From assembly GCA_963853835.1 (NCBI GenBank), contig OY970823.1, positions 13,224,001-13,288,000 on the forward strand: a stretch of DNA of 64,000 nucleotides, given 5' to 3'. This stretch comes from Calendula officinalis (Eukaryota > Streptophyta > Magnoliopsida > Asterales > Asteraceae). Positions 24,261 to 36,071 of this stretch are shown piece after piece (within the stretch, counting starts at the first letter, position 1; every line of letters starts with the position of its first letter). The position numbers were made by a program, and so were the translations under genes. The notes under the pieces were generated by a model. The model was not told the origin of the DNA, searched no databases, and saw only the letters and a list, made by a program, of their open reading frames with translations.

Positions 24261-24950
24261 GATTAACAACTTTTGTAATTAATGTACATAATTTTTAAGC
24301 ACTTATTTGTACTTAACTAATAGTCTTAGGGCAATAGTTAGCAAAATTATGTAAATTATCATTTATTTAAGCAATTATTATTAGAGAAAAAATGTAACTA
24401 AACAATAATTTTCACCGCAAAATACATATTACCTTGGTCTAGTTGAGTAAGTTTTCAAAAAAAATCGATTCCCCTCCCATAGTTTTGTGTGTCGCTTCTG
24501 GTGTACGAACAACTGCTGCTCACACTTCCATTGCCGCCAATTACGTAAGCAGTTTCCAGCATCTGTCTCTCTCTTGTTCTCTGCCAAAAGATAATCACCA
24601 CATTTTTTGGTACCACATGTGATACCCATATTTCTTGCCACATAACCGTCACCTAAGCAACCACACTACTACCACACCACATCATCTCTAGGAAATACCC
24701 ACCACATCACACCACACCATTTTATTCAATTAAATTTTAAATATAATAAAAAAGAAAATACCCCTCAGCCAATCACACCCCTCCACCTCACCCCTCTTTA
24801 TACCCGTTGCCGTTGCCGAGTTCCTCCAACGCCTACCCCACGCGGTTGTGGGGGGCGGTGTTCCATCTTCACCCACGCTGTGGCTTCCTCCACCTCAGCT
24901 CCCACGCCTTCCGGCGTGATCCCATACTAAAGAGCCTAACTATTTCCAAG

Positions 24951-25050
24951 GTGAACCTTCTTCTCGATTCTCTCTACCTCCTTTGTGTCTCCCGATTTCT
25001 AACCCTAGTTTTGTCACTTCTTTTATTGTTCTTCGATTTTGATATTACAG
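24951..25050 (+). other. Likely 5'UTR intron of the 12-exon gene
   Basis: A GT donor after TTTCCAAG and a pyrimidine-rich acceptor ATATTACAG end one base before the start codon. A weak TATA motif (CTTTATACCC) lies about 150 bp upstream of the donor at 24794-24803. The open frame that runs through 24807-25055 is explained by this leader. Copy in unit 2: 46583-46682. Confidence 0.5.
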
Positions 25051-25051
25051 A

Positions 25052-28000
25052 ATGACGGCTAACTTTCCTGTTGGTGAGCTCGATCACGAACAAGTGAAAT
25101 CTGATGACCAATTTCGTCTTGAATCCCCGTGGTCAGAAGAGCACGAATGTGTTCCGTTGAAGCAACGTTTGAAAATGTTACGAGCTAAGGCGGTATCCAA
25201 TAGCCGAGAGGAAATTTTGATTTCAGCTATGTAAGTTTTTAGGTTTTTGGACTTCTTTTTGTTCTAATTTTTGGCTTACTGATCAATATCGACCTTTAAT
25301 TGACGTTATTGAGTGTAGATCTCCAATTGATGATGTTGTCAAAAAGGAAGATGATCTATGTGACTTAATGGTAAGTTTATTTTGCATTAATATTCTATCA
25401 ATAAAGTATATTAATTTCAATTTAGAATTCAGCATATGTGTAATGTGGATTGTGGTTGCAATGTGGAAATTGATAAATTATTTCTAATCATCTAAGCTTT
25501 TGTTCAAGTCTTTGATTGCTATTAAGAATCTAACAAGTTTGATTATATGTTGATCTCGATTCTTCAATGCTCTTTAAGCTTCTAGTTCACTTCTGTGCTA
25601 TTGCTGGTGTGTATAGTGCCTATCGTCTGGAGTTTACTCCCATTTTTAGCTATATGGTATCTAGACATTAGTTATCTTATATGATAACAGTTGAGAAATT
25701 ACCTGTTTTTTCATGAACAGGTTCTTGAAAAGGTGGCAATGCAAGATTTTCATTCTGATCAAGATGTGAATGAAGGAAGGCGAGCCAGTACCTCATGCGA
25801 ACTAAATGGTAATTTCCTCAAAGAAGTTGTCTTTAAGAAAGAAATCACTTATTTTGAACTTTAAATTGATTAATTACTCTAGTTAAATGCTGGTTTCATC
25901 TAACAGGTACATCTCATATCGTTCAAGATAATCATGTAACTAACTACCACCATCCTTCTAGAGCTGATGCTAACAAAAGTTCTGAAGACTTCAATGATGA
26001 TTTTGATCATGTTACACTGAGAGAACGACAGAGGATGCTGCTATCAAGGTGTTCCTCTATACTTATTTATCTTTTTTTTTTTCTTCATATGTGACATTCT
26101 TCAATAAGATTTATTATAAATAAAGCACCTTAGCTGGCAAAAACACCTTGCTTTTCTCTGCTAGTGCAGGCATCATATGTACTAATGTAATTTTCGTCTT
26201 AAATGATGCTTTCACTCGCCTTCTTTATTATCATTTCTTATGATTTTATTTTATTTTTTTATTTGTAGAAAACGCGCTGGATCTAGCGGGCCAGCCATGG
26301 AGGTAAATTTTCTTCTTTACACTATATCATTGTATTGTGATCCAAACTTTAGTCTCTTTCTGTGAAATAAAGGTTTCTGAATTTTCATGTTACAGCATAA
26401 CATAAGTGTTGGAATAGGAAGTAAAGAAAGAAATATTTCTGGTGCAATCAGAGAAAATGACATTTTTGATGAAAATGCTAATATTTCTTCAAACTCTCGT
26501 ATGTTAAATGATTCTACTTGTCAAGATCAAGAAACTACATTAACAGAACCACAAAACTACAAGAAGTTTAACCCATGTTCTTCTGTTAAAAAAGCTATTC
26601 ATAAAAAGCCTTTGTTGCCAAATGTTAAGATTGAGCCTTTAGATGACAACTTAGAAATTCCAAACAAAAATGCTACAAATATCCCGTGCACACGTAACAA
26701 AATATCTGTGAAGAGTGAAAATGTGAACTGTTCTGAAGCATTTGAAGATATAATCGATCACATGATGCTTGGAGATAGAATGAGATTGCTAGCATCAAGA
26801 AAATTTCCCAAGAATAATTTATATGAAAATTTGAAGACATTTGTGCCACCTGGCAGTAACCATAATAAGCATACTTCATTCGAGTCTTCAAAGCCAGTTC
26901 TTATGAAACTCCCACGAAAACAGAAAAAAACTGTCACGTGAGTGTTCTTTTTCAATCATTACAATTTACATATGCAAATATATATGATATATTTATTAAT
27001 TTTGAATATTAAATTCAGGGATTCGATTGAAACAGCATTGGAGGAAGATGCACCTGGACTGTTACAGGTGCCTACTTGAATTTAATTTTTTTTTTTTTTT
27101 TAGTAATATCTGGTTGTTAATCATTTTAACACCTCATTTCAGGTGTTAATTAAAAAAGGGGTTTTGGTTGATGAAATTAAACTTTATGGAGAAAATGAGG
27201 GTGATGAAGCATTGGATGAATCACTAGTTGAAGAAAGCTTTTCAGAGCTTGAAGATGTCATAGAAAAGGTTACAAATTTAACCTAATAAGTAAAAGAACT
27301 AAAACAATATAATAAACAAAGCTTTTTTAATTAGTGCAGATGTCATATAATAGCAATATACTTTAAGAAGTGACCCGTTATTGGTAATTATAACTTCTTA
27401 AGGTCCATATTGGTAATTACAAGTTTTTTAGCCGTCTGCTTTGGTAATTTTAGCGTTAAAAAAACGAAAAACAATAATAACTAAAGACGCCCCAAAAAAC
27501 TTTCTTTAATTAGTAGATTAAAAAATAAAGTAACCAATTAGGCCCAGAAAAAAAAAACTTTCTTTAATTACTAAATTGGACGTAGAAAGGTTATACTTAC
27601 CAAAATGAACCACCAACTGAATTATATTGCTTTTTTATGAGAATTTCCCTTTTTATTAACAGTTTTGAGGAATCAGTGAATATTATAATTTTTTAAATTA
27701 TTATTGGTTATGTTTGTGGGTGCAGCTTTTCTCTCAACGCCAATCATCAATTAAATTAGCTGCTATGAGGTGTGCTAGAGGTGAAAAAGCTAGTTACTGC
27801 TTGTCTTGCCTTATTTCACTTGTGGAGCAGGTATTCATTTTTAATTTAATTTCTATACGTTTTATAATTTTTTTAAATATAATTTTCATTTGTTGTAGGC
27901 ACGATACTTGCGTGGTAGAAAGTGGCCAGTTGAATGGGGTTGGTGCAGGGATCTCCAATCCTTCATTTTTGTTTTTGAAAAACATAACAGGTTAATTTAG

Positions 28001-28587
28001 TAATTTACCATTAAATACAAATACAGTTTCCAGGTGGCGATATATATAGATTTTGTGATGATGCATACAGAGTAGTGCTGGAACGGCCTGAATATGGATA
28101 TGCAACATACTTTTTTGAATTAGTGGATGCATTACCTGTAAACTGGCAGATCAAACGGTTAGTTACAGCGATGAAACTTACTAGCTGCAGCAGGATTACT
28201 CTGATTGAGAATCGGCCACTCGCGGTAACATTTTCTGGTTTCGACCCTGTTTGACTTTGACCCGACCCGACCCGGCCCGTTTATGTTTTAGCTGAAAGTT
28301 TGATTTTGGTGTAGGTTGGGGATGATGTAACAGAAGGTGAAGCACGGGTACTGATGGAATATGGTTGGATACCAAACAGTGGGTTAGGAACAATGCTGAA
28401 TTACTGTGATAGAGTTGTTCATGATAGGAAAAGTGAGTTTGAAAGTGACAGCTCAGAATGGAGGTCCAAAATTGGTAAGATGCTTACTGATGGTTTTAAT
28501 GGTGGGATTATTGTTCCAAATGATATTCCCAAAAAGGTTATGGAATATGGTCGAAGTCAAAGTCCTCAGATCAAGTTGGAGTACTAA
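25052..28587 (+). CDS. 12-exon gene, conserved plant protein of unknown function (611 aa), intact copy
   Basis: I do not recognise a named gene. Exons 25052-25230, 25319-25370, 25721-25808, 25907-26048, 26269-26302, 26396-26937, 27019-27067, 27143-27268, 27726-27830, 27899-27990, 28071-28224, 28315-28587. All junctions are GT-AG and phases agree, giving 1836 nt. The N-terminal half is charged and probably disordered, with three copies of a short R-x-R-M-L-type motif (PLKQRLKMLRAK 35-46, TLRERQRMLLSRKR 143-156, LGDRMRLLASRKF 290-302), two SUMO-type sites (VKIE 242-245, VKSE 270-273) and a basic KLPRKQKK stretch. The C-terminal half (about 345-611) looks globular (LCCARG-type CLSC, KWPVEWGWCRDLQSF, RPEYGYATYFFELVD, MEYGWIPNSGLGTMLNYCDRVVHDRKSE split by gaps in conservation I cannot test). 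Nuclear location is inferred. The start is set by the first ATG after the leader intron. Confidence 0.82.
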
Positions 28588-28852
28588 TTAAACGTTTGTC
28601 AAAATTTATTACTTTTTTTTCGTTTTTCAATGGTTGTAGTAGGACTAGTAGCCAGTTGGACTTCAATAGTAACGTTTACAATATGCTTATGAATCCATTA
28701 CAAATGGGCAGGTTAGATGGGCTGGGCCAGCCCACCAGTACTTTTTTCTCCTTATTTATTTTTTTGTAAATAATTAACATATTACAATTTATGTTAAATT
28801 GCAGATTTGGTCCCTGCAGTATGTTTGTTTTTCACGTTGAGTCCCTAAAAAT

Positions 28853-29430
28853 TAGACCTGGCAAAATGAGACATGACACGACAACTCGACACGAACCCGA
28901 CACGAAATTAGTGGGTTTGGGTCAGAGGTTTTGACACGTTTAAGTAAATGGGTTGACTCGACACGACACGAAAGTTAAACGGGTTGGGTTAGTGTCAATA
29001 TTTTCAACTCGAAGGTAACCCGAATCACCCGTTTAAGTATACATATATTTTAATAAATTTTATATATTATATATATTATATGTAAATATTATAAATTAGT
29101 AGTTTTAGTATAAAAGATTGAGCTTTTATTTCATATTGAGCTTAATATATAATCATATTACGTTTTGGTTACATTTTTATTATGTTTTTTTTGAATTTTT
29201 GTTATATTTTTGTTGAATTTTTATTATGTTTAATCGCTAATGGGAATCTTCACGGCTTAAACGGGTTAGATGGGTTGGGTCGGGTTGACACGAAATTAAC
29301 CGTGTCGGGTTTGGGTTAACATTTTGAACCCGTTTATTAAACGTGTCGGGTTTGGGTTTAGGGGTCTCAACACGTTTAATGTCTCGACACGACACGAACC
29401 CGACAGGACACGACCCATTTGCCACGTCTA
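28853..29430. mobile_element. hAT-type MITE present only in unit 1
   Basis: 578 bp with termini TAGACCTGGCAAA and TTTGCCACGTCTA (12 of 13 matching inverted) and a perfect 8-bp target duplication CTAAAAAT at 28845-28852 and 29431-29438. Unit 2 has the single uninterrupted CTAAAAAT at the same place (about 50472), the empty site. The interior is rich in GACACGA/TCGTGTC and GGGTT/AACCC motifs in inverted order. No coding capacity. Confidence 0.95.
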
Positions 29431-29881
29431 CTAAAAATATATAATTACGCTCATCATCCCTGTGGTTTCTAAATTACCACGTAAAGCGACTAAAAGTAAA
29501 CCATTTATTAAAATTGAAGGAAAATCTAAATAGCAAACATAGGGATGATCAATGTAATTAATTTTTTTTGGGGACCACTTTAACCTAAGTTTTAATAACA
29601 AAAACTATATTATTAAAATAATATTAAGTTAACTTTTTATTAATAAAATGAGTTAGCACATTATAAGCATTTGAATACATGTTACGCCTTTTGTCTTCTG
29701 CTGTACATTCATTTTTTTTGCCACAGACTCTTCAACTTCAAGTGAAGCTGAGGTTTAAGATAACTGCACGTATATTTATGCAAATATCGAATATTTTTAT
29801 AATACTTAGATGAATTCCTCTAGGCGATATTATTTAATCTCATGATTACGTCAAGTTCTAGATTTTAGATCTTATATATAA

Positions 29882-29911
29882 CTAGCTACAAAACCCGCCC
29901 GATGGGCGGGT
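29882..29911 (-). mobile_element. Helitron-like 3' terminus
   Basis: On the minus strand an 8-bp-stem hairpin (ACCCGCCC ATC GGGCGGGT) is followed 7 nt later by CTAG and then T, the arrangement of Helitron 3' ends inserted at an A|T site. The body would extend rightward. I could not identify the 5' TC end or any Rep/helicase coding. In unit 2 one stem base is changed (about 50921-50950). Confidence 0.4.
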
Positions 29912-30207
29912 ATGCTGTAAATTTTAGTATATAGAAAAATGTCCAAAAACTTTATATATTTCTAAATGACATAATAATCGATAGATGTGATGATGATTTT
30001 GTAAAAAAAAAATGGTAAATGAAGAAATGTTACACGGACATTTTATTAAATGAAGAATCCAGCTTTTTATGCCGTAATCCGTAATATCTGAAGTCTGGTT
30101 CTGTTGCACAATCCAGCTTTTTATGCCGTAATCATAGAATGCCGGTTTTATGGAAATTATATTGAGTCGTGTATCACTTCTGAATAAATACGATTGAGTC
30201 GCTGATT

Positions 30208-30389
30208 GATCTTTTAAATATTTATTTGTTTCCTTGTATGTAGGATCTTTTAAATAGTTATTTATTTGTTTCCTTGTATGTAGGAAGCCGTATATGGAGC
30301 ATATGAATGTAGACCGTAAACCGTACCAGATTCGTTTGCCGTATATGGAGCGTATGAATGTAGACCGTAAGCTGTACCAGATTCGTTTG
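30208..30389. repeat. Two adjacent short tandem duplications
   Basis: A 36-40 bp unit (GATCTTTTAAATA...CCTTGTATGTAG) occurs twice at 30208-30243 and 30244-30283. A 51-bp unit (CCGTATATGGAGC...ATTCGTTTG) then occurs twice at 30288-30338 and 30339-30389. The same structure is in unit 2 around 51248-51429. Confidence 0.9.
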
Positions 30390-31888
30390 TATTAGTGCAA
30401 ATGACGTGGACCAATCATGGAATTCCAAGTGGCATTATGGACGAATAGGAATGCTTGGAATTGTCATGGTGTCAAACCCTCTTCAAATTTAGGCCTCATA
30501 TATAGGGTAGGATTGCTATTTATATATGAAGTATGGTTATAAGAAAGTGATGTGTTCTCTACTCATGACGAGGTTGGAATTTAAATTCACAACTATATAT
30601 TTTTGTGAGACACTCAACTACCAAGCAAAAAAGAACAATTAGACGGACACAACCCATACCTTTAGTTTTGCCAAATCAGAGTTACTCTGATTTGACATAT
30701 TAATGCTAACAATACATGTTCTATTTAGTTTTTTGGGCTCATAATTATAAATATGTACAGAAAAAAAAAACTAAATACCCTATTAAAGTACCCTTGGGCC
30801 TATTTCCCTCATTTCTTAACTTCAGCTAGCCGATTTGAAAAACCAAATGAAGGAGCTGTACTGAAGAACCGTGCCAATGGAACTGTGCCAATGGTTTGAC
30901 AAAACCGAAGGCACTGAAGGTGGAGCCGACGGCTCCATTGGCACCCGCCTTGTATAAACTATGAATTACTTTTGAATTTAAAAACATTTGGGATAATTGA
31001 ATTTAAAAACATTTGGGATAATAAAAAAGTCTAAAAACATTCTGTATAATAAAAAAAACGTGGCATGTAGATATGTAATGATTGTCTTTCCCAAAACAAA
31101 ATGTCTCTTCCTTATATTGGAATGCCACCTAGCGATTGAAGTAGGGCTACAACTTTGTGAATGCAGACATGCAATTTGGTGAACTATTTGGCAGTAGCAA
31201 TATGTGTGGATACTATACTAAGAAGTAGCACCGAAAGTAGTATTGTAATCAAATGTATTAAATCCCATCATAAAAACGCTGTACCAAAAACTAGTATTTT
31301 GATCACATGTTCTATGTAGATACAGTGTTGTATATTCTATACCAAGGAGTAAGTTATGTTTTGTGTTTAGCGGCCCACGATTGACACATTTCATTTCCGA
31401 ATTAGGGTATAAATATAATGGGCGATAGTTTAATCTGAAAGAAAAGATAAAGAGTTCGTATCAACTACCTAATTCTTTGTTGTGTTACCACTAAAAAGAA
31501 CATATAATGCTGTTTTCAAAAATTAACGAAAGAGATTGATCGATGCAAAAACCATATAATTGAAACAAAGAGTATAGGAGGTTAATAAATGGATAATGTA
31601 TAAATAGACATCTCACAACTAAATATGTGGACCTAAGCAACTAAACTTCGAATATGATCATGGATAAATCACCCATAATTTGGTGACACGTAGTCATGAC
31701 TAGCCTTTATCATTCTTTTTTAAAGTGGTTTAGTGTTTATTGAATATTCAACATTGACATAAATGTTATCAAAGGAAATTGCGACAATGTGATTCCCAAA
31801 TTTTGAAAAAATTAAACAAAATATCTCTAAGTATAGATGTGCGACCGCGTGACCGTGCTAATTCACTAGAACGCCGCTACGTGTTCGA

Positions 31889-32081
31889 CTTAGTGCTACT
31901 CAAACTTGATACTATTGCTAGTTAATACTGCTCAAACTTGTTACTACTGCTCTCAACCTTGTTAATATTGCTCATTAATACTGTTCAACCTTGTTACTAC
32001 AGCTCGTTAGTACCGCTCAACACTTAGTCCTGCTCCAGTTAGTGCTGCTCACCAGTTAGCGCTGCTCAAAGTACTGCTGCT
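31889..32081. repeat. Degenerate minisatellite, TACTGCTCAA-type unit
   Basis: About ten imperfect copies of a 19-21 bp unit of the form TTGTTACTACTGCTCAACC. Copy in unit 2 at about 52929-53122. Confidence 0.75.
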
Positions 32082-32277
32082 TTATGAAGTCTCCCAGTCG
32101 CACGAGGTATTTTGGGAAGATTGAAGTGTATCAGTCTTAGATGAACTCCCATTAAAATTGGTTTATTTTGATAATTGATTCTTGCGACAATATGACACAA
32201 ATGTGCATTGCATTCTTTAGTATTTCTTTTACCTTTCTCATTCTTAATTTGAATCGAACGTCCTAAGTGGCAATTCT

Positions 32278-32974
32278 TGTTAGTGATTTAGTGTTTAATC
32301 AAAGTAAAACGCAACGGAAATAATAAATATAAATAACTAATAACGGATCTACATATTGACGAAGTAATTAAGCAATAAAATCAAATAGTTAGGATGAAAA
32401 TCACACCCTTGAAGCCTTTAATTACACCAATGAATAAGGATGAAGAACTTCAAGAATTCAATGTAGAATTCATCTAATGTAATCCACACTACACCTTATC
32501 AAGAACACCAATTGGGATGATAATCCCTTGAGCAAGAATCAAAGAACAAAAGGAATATTTGTTCTTATGTTTCACGTCGAATTCTCAAAACCAAGTTTAG
32601 AGAATTATATGGTTTTGCGTCTACCAACTCAACAACACAAAATCACACGCAATCTTGTTCTTTTGAAGTTGCTGCCGAGAGAGGATTAGGGTTAATCTTT
32701 TCTTAAGTATATATATATTCATAATACAAGTTATGAGATATGACACTTAGCCCCTTGTAATTTTGATTCTTTACGATTACTCACTAATACGTTTTAACTT
32801 AACAATTAATTAAAACATAACTAGCCAAGTAATTAGTGTTTACATAAATAATATAATTACCCTAATTATATTATATATAATAAATGGTGTTTGGTTTATA
32901 AGTGTGTGACCCTTGAGTCTCACATATGTCTAGCCATATAACTATATGTCATGTACGTGAAGCATATTCCAACA
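32278..32974 (-). repeat. Ty1/copia-type LTR
   Basis: Minus strand: starts TGTTGGAATATGC and ends AAATCACTAACA, 697 bp, preceded by polypurine tract CCCAAGTGGGAGC, the usual copia layout. A TATA-like run TATATATATAC and a leader starting with TCTCTCGGCAGC lie inside. A matching partner LTR was not found in the unit, so it is a 3' LTR remnant or solo-like. Copy at 53319-54013. Confidence 0.65.
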
Positions 32975-33180
32975 GCTCCCACTTGGGCACGTCATAACAT
33001 CAAGTAGTTATACAAGCAAATGTTAGAGTCTAGCAACCAGCCAATGCCCCTAGAAGTATATGAGTGAGTTTAAGAAAAGTCCAGGTTCAAAGTTTTTCAG
33101 TCAGTTATCCTTTTGTTACTGATACCATGTTGAATTTTAGACAAGGATTAATGTCAATCTAAAATTTCAACGATTATGTT
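32975..33180 (-). mobile_element. Short remnant between copia LTR and element 2
   Basis: Minus strand: contains ACATGGTATCAG, a Met-tRNA-type primer site preceded by a CA end (about 33122-33133), then only about 140 bp to the PPT of the copia LTR. The sequence before that CA (CTAAAATTCAACA) does not match the end of the 697-bp LTR, so a miniature element (TRIM) is not proven. It includes a GTTGAATTTTAGA/TCTAAAATTTCAAC inverted pair. Confidence 0.4.
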
Positions 33181-33661
33181 TGTGACAACTCGATATTTCT
33201 GGTATGTAACTTCATTTCATTTCTTGAACTTTCCTTATTTAGAAAGTTTCTACTTATAGACATTTCTATTTTTGGCATTCCTTCTACACAACAAACATAC
33301 ATATTTTTACACCATACATTAGTGTTTGACTATTTTAGTCAACACAACATTACTACTTTCTTATGGTGACACACTTCGAGCTAAAACATTTCTAAAACGA
33401 TAACTTTCTCGGTTAAATAATAAACGTATTAACTTAATATAAACGTGACTCGATTTGAACTACGCTCTAAACCTGACACCTCGATCTTTGACCGACCACT
33501 ATGTGGCCGGCCTACTTTTGCTCGTGCCCCTCTAGTCGGCCGAACACCCTTGGGTGTGAGGTTGATCTTATCTTGTTCCTATCTCATGTATTCTTATCCA
33601 TCTCATTCAAAGGAATCATAGTTAGACTATAACTCTTCCAAGAAAACCCTAAAACCTACAA

Positions 33662-33669
33662 TATAAATA
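33662..33669 (+). promoter_or_regulatory. Probable TATA box in the element 2 LTR
   Basis: TATAAATA followed about 30 bp later by a pyrimidine-rich stretch (TTGTTTCTCCCATTTGG). Conserved at 54701-54708 and in the terminal LTR. Likely marks the U3/R region. Confidence 0.55.
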
Positions 33670-33999
33670 CCCCAATACCGAATTCATTTGTTCTTTTGTT
33701 TCTCCCATTTGGCCGCAAGCACCATCACCTCCCCTTTGTCCGTTCGTGTTCAAGCAAGCAAGCAAACCCGGTCATCCTTGTGATTTCTTGTTCGATTGTT
33801 TGAGGTAATACCCGATTCTCTTGTTTTTCTTTCTTGGTTGATTGTGTCTCGAACCCGAGACCATGGCTAAGAGCCATATGGTCTCGGTACCACCATACTA
33901 GAACCCAAACCGAAGCCTGCTTTCATGTATAAGTCGATCGTGTGCATGTGTGTATGAGTTGTGCTTATTTGTTTCGTTATTCTCTCGATCTATTACCCA

Positions 34000-34300
34000 A
34001 ACCCTAGGTTCAAACCCTAGATCTATCATAGATTTGACCGAATGCCGTAGATCTAGAATCCTTGAGATGTATAACATAAGATCTAGCCAAACTAGCCACC
34101 GAACTCGAACCTTAGACCCGACCTAGAGCTAAACCCGTAGGGTTTTGGCCTTCGGCCAACCCTAGACCGAACCCTAGGTTAAACCCTAGTCGAACCCTAA
34201 CCCTAATTGACTTTCATGGTTGACTATTTGACCATTCGATAGCTAGATTAACCGTAGTTGACTTTAGTTGACCGAATTTTAGTATACCCTAAACCCTAAC
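34000..34300 (+). promoter_or_regulatory. Cluster of telo-box motifs (AAACCCTA) in the element 2 LTR
   Basis: At least four AAACCCTA and several further AACCCTA motifs, including ACCCTAACCCTAA, within 300 bp. Telo-boxes are bound by plant telomere-repeat-binding proteins and occur in promoters and Polycomb-recruiting sites. The cluster recurs in all element 2 LTRs here. Confidence 0.7.
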
Positions 34301-35832
34301 CGAAATCTAGAACCTAAGTGTTGACTATCGTTGACCAATCTTGACCCAAACCGTGGACCCAAACACGAATACCCAATCGGGCCAAGGCCTGAACTTGGCC
34401 CATATCGATCTACTTTAGTCCATTGGGCCCAAACCTTGATTGGCCCATTAGTATCCAAGCACATTTGGACCAAAGCCCAAACCTTTGGCCCATACCCAAC
34501 CAAACCGAACCCAATTGGGCCAAGCCCAATTCAAGGCCCAACCTAAGTGGACCTAAGCCCAATAAGAGGCCCAAGTGGCCCAACCCATTAAGCCCATTAG
34601 GCCCAATAGGCCCAATCTAGGCCCAATAAGCCTAACCCAAGCCCATTTCATTTCATTTCATTTCGTAGCCCATTTCATCTCATTTCATTTCATTTCGACC
34701 TAATAAGGTCCAATAATCTAAGTTCGTTCGATGTCACGAAACATAAAACATAACATGTAATACGTATTGCTTAACTTATATCGTGTATAGAATCGCCTGT
34801 GTTAGCTTAGTCTAATCATTAGTTAAATCATTTAGGAAGCTAGGAGTCTCCCAAGGATTCCTCTGTCTTAAGTCTCTTGTTGCTAAGCTTTGCCAGGTGA
34901 GTCCACAGACCCCTTTTTCTCTTTTAACTGTTTTATAAACTTTGGGGTGGAAAACATAAACACAACTGCTACTGTTTTGCTATAACTGTACAACATCTAT
35001 ACATTTTCATTATCGCGTTGGCATGACAAACAATTATTATACCGGACTAAGGTTACCAGCAATCATTAACTAGTGGATCTAGACCATGGATATGCAGATA
35101 GTACTATTGGCTGACACTCATCCTCCCAACGAACGTTTGATCATTACTTGGTTTATCCAAGACATCTCCGGGAGTGTATATCCATAAAATAACATAACAT
35201 ACTGGAGTTGAAGTGTTGATTGTGGACTTAGGGGTTGGTATATTAACTCAATAGACTAGCTACCTGTTGGGGATAACAGTTCATGCGATGTCAAACACAA
35301 CATTTTGTTCAACACTTTTTCATAAACATAACTAGTAGTTGTATACATTCTACAACTATACTAAACATTTCATACTTATTACTCATATCATATGAGTGTT
35401 GAACCTTATACATTTTCAGTCATAAACCATTTTCTTAACAAACATTTTGGGTAGCAAATCACTTTACTTTCATCATAAACATTAACCCTGTGGATTCACT
35501 CAACATTATTGTTGACCCTTTTACTATTTATGTTTTTCCAGGTAATTAGGTGCAGTGGAGTTGGAGGATATGAGCATTGAGATTGTCGTGAGCCATGATT
35601 AAAACATTAAGTTTACGAACAATCATTTCATTTCAAACAATTTCTATTTTAGGAAACTTGCTATTTTTGGAAACTTTCTACTTTTGGAAAGTGAAACAAA
35701 CGTTTATTTTTCGTTATTGCGTGGTTGTTTGTTTACTTAATTTTTGCTATGTTGTCATGAACGTTACACCTTCGTTCTTCCGCAAAACATTTTAAATGAA
35801 GTAAAACTCATTTTTGACGGGGTGTGACAGAG

Positions 35833-35844
35833 TGGTATCAGAGC
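35833..35844 (+). promoter_or_regulatory. Primer binding site of element 2
   Basis: TGGTATCAGAGC, 3 nt after the LTR, matching initiator Met tRNA. Copy at 56872-56883. Confidence 0.92.
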
Positions 35845-36071
35845 TTAAGTTATAGTGAATTAGCAAGCCTAGTCTATAACTACAAAAGATTTTTGGAAAA
35901 AACAAACACTTTTATAAAAATCAAAATAATCATGGCATGCTCAGTCTCATATCATGAAGTTCCATTGTTCTTAGTTTAGAACATTTGCCTTAGTTAGTAT
36001 TGCCTTAGTGTTATAGCTAGCATATGTCAGTAAGCCTTACAACTTCATAACCTAATAAACTGTTATGCGTC

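Larger units (their letters stand above)
21925..24950. other. Intergenic region between divergent genes (unit 1)
   Basis: Holds the 5' flank of the minus-strand plastid-type gene (left), a TG-rich tract, a Stowaway MITE, a SINE-like fragment and the 5' flank of the 12-exon gene. The block 23590-23760 is distantly similar to 30670-30840 (shared TATAAATAT, AATACCCTATTAAA and TACCCTT motifs), probably a diverged non-coding repeat. The 61-62 codon frames here show no gene signature. Confidence 0.5.
28588..32277. other. Intergenic (unit 1) with MITE, Helitron-like end and tandem repeats
   Basis: No gene recognised. Contents: a GGGCTGGGCCAGCCC palindrome near 28720; the hAT MITE 28853-29430; a splice-acceptor-like TTTTTGCCACAG followed by a short open stretch to TAA (29714-29759), possibly a relic 3' exon; a Helitron-like end; direct repeats 30208-30389; a 23-bp duplication at about 30976-31021; a minisatellite 31889-32081. 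Confidence 0.5.
33181..35829 (+). repeat. 5' LTR of element 2 (unit 1)
   Basis: 2649 bp, TGTGACAACTCG...GGTGTGACA. Unrelated in sequence to the element 1 LTR. Contains a telo-box cluster, a GGCCCA/AAGCCCAA-rich block (34360-34640) and a TTTCA pentanucleotide run (34645-34700). Copies at 54220-56868 and from 62135. Confidence 0.93.

Noticed and set aside
24807..25055. 82-codon frame upstream of the 12-exon gene
   Set aside because: Spans the leader and a likely 5'UTR intron; ends at the real start codon and has no domain.
25052..28587. Naming the 12-exon gene after a known meiotic or DNA-repair factor
   Set aside because: Superficial resemblance of the N-terminal motifs only; no diagnostic domain could be confirmed by eye.
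31889..32081. CRISPR-like array
   Set aside because: Units are imperfect, contiguous and without spacers; it is a plant minisatellite.
34190..34300. Interstitial telomere repeat
   Set aside because: Only two CCCTAA units are adjacent; the rest are dispersed telo-box-like motifs within an LTR.
34331..34620. Asn/Pro/Gly-rich frames in the GGCCCA block
   Set aside because: Compositional frames inside the LTR of element 2, repeated at 55.4 and 63.3 kb because the LTR is repeated.
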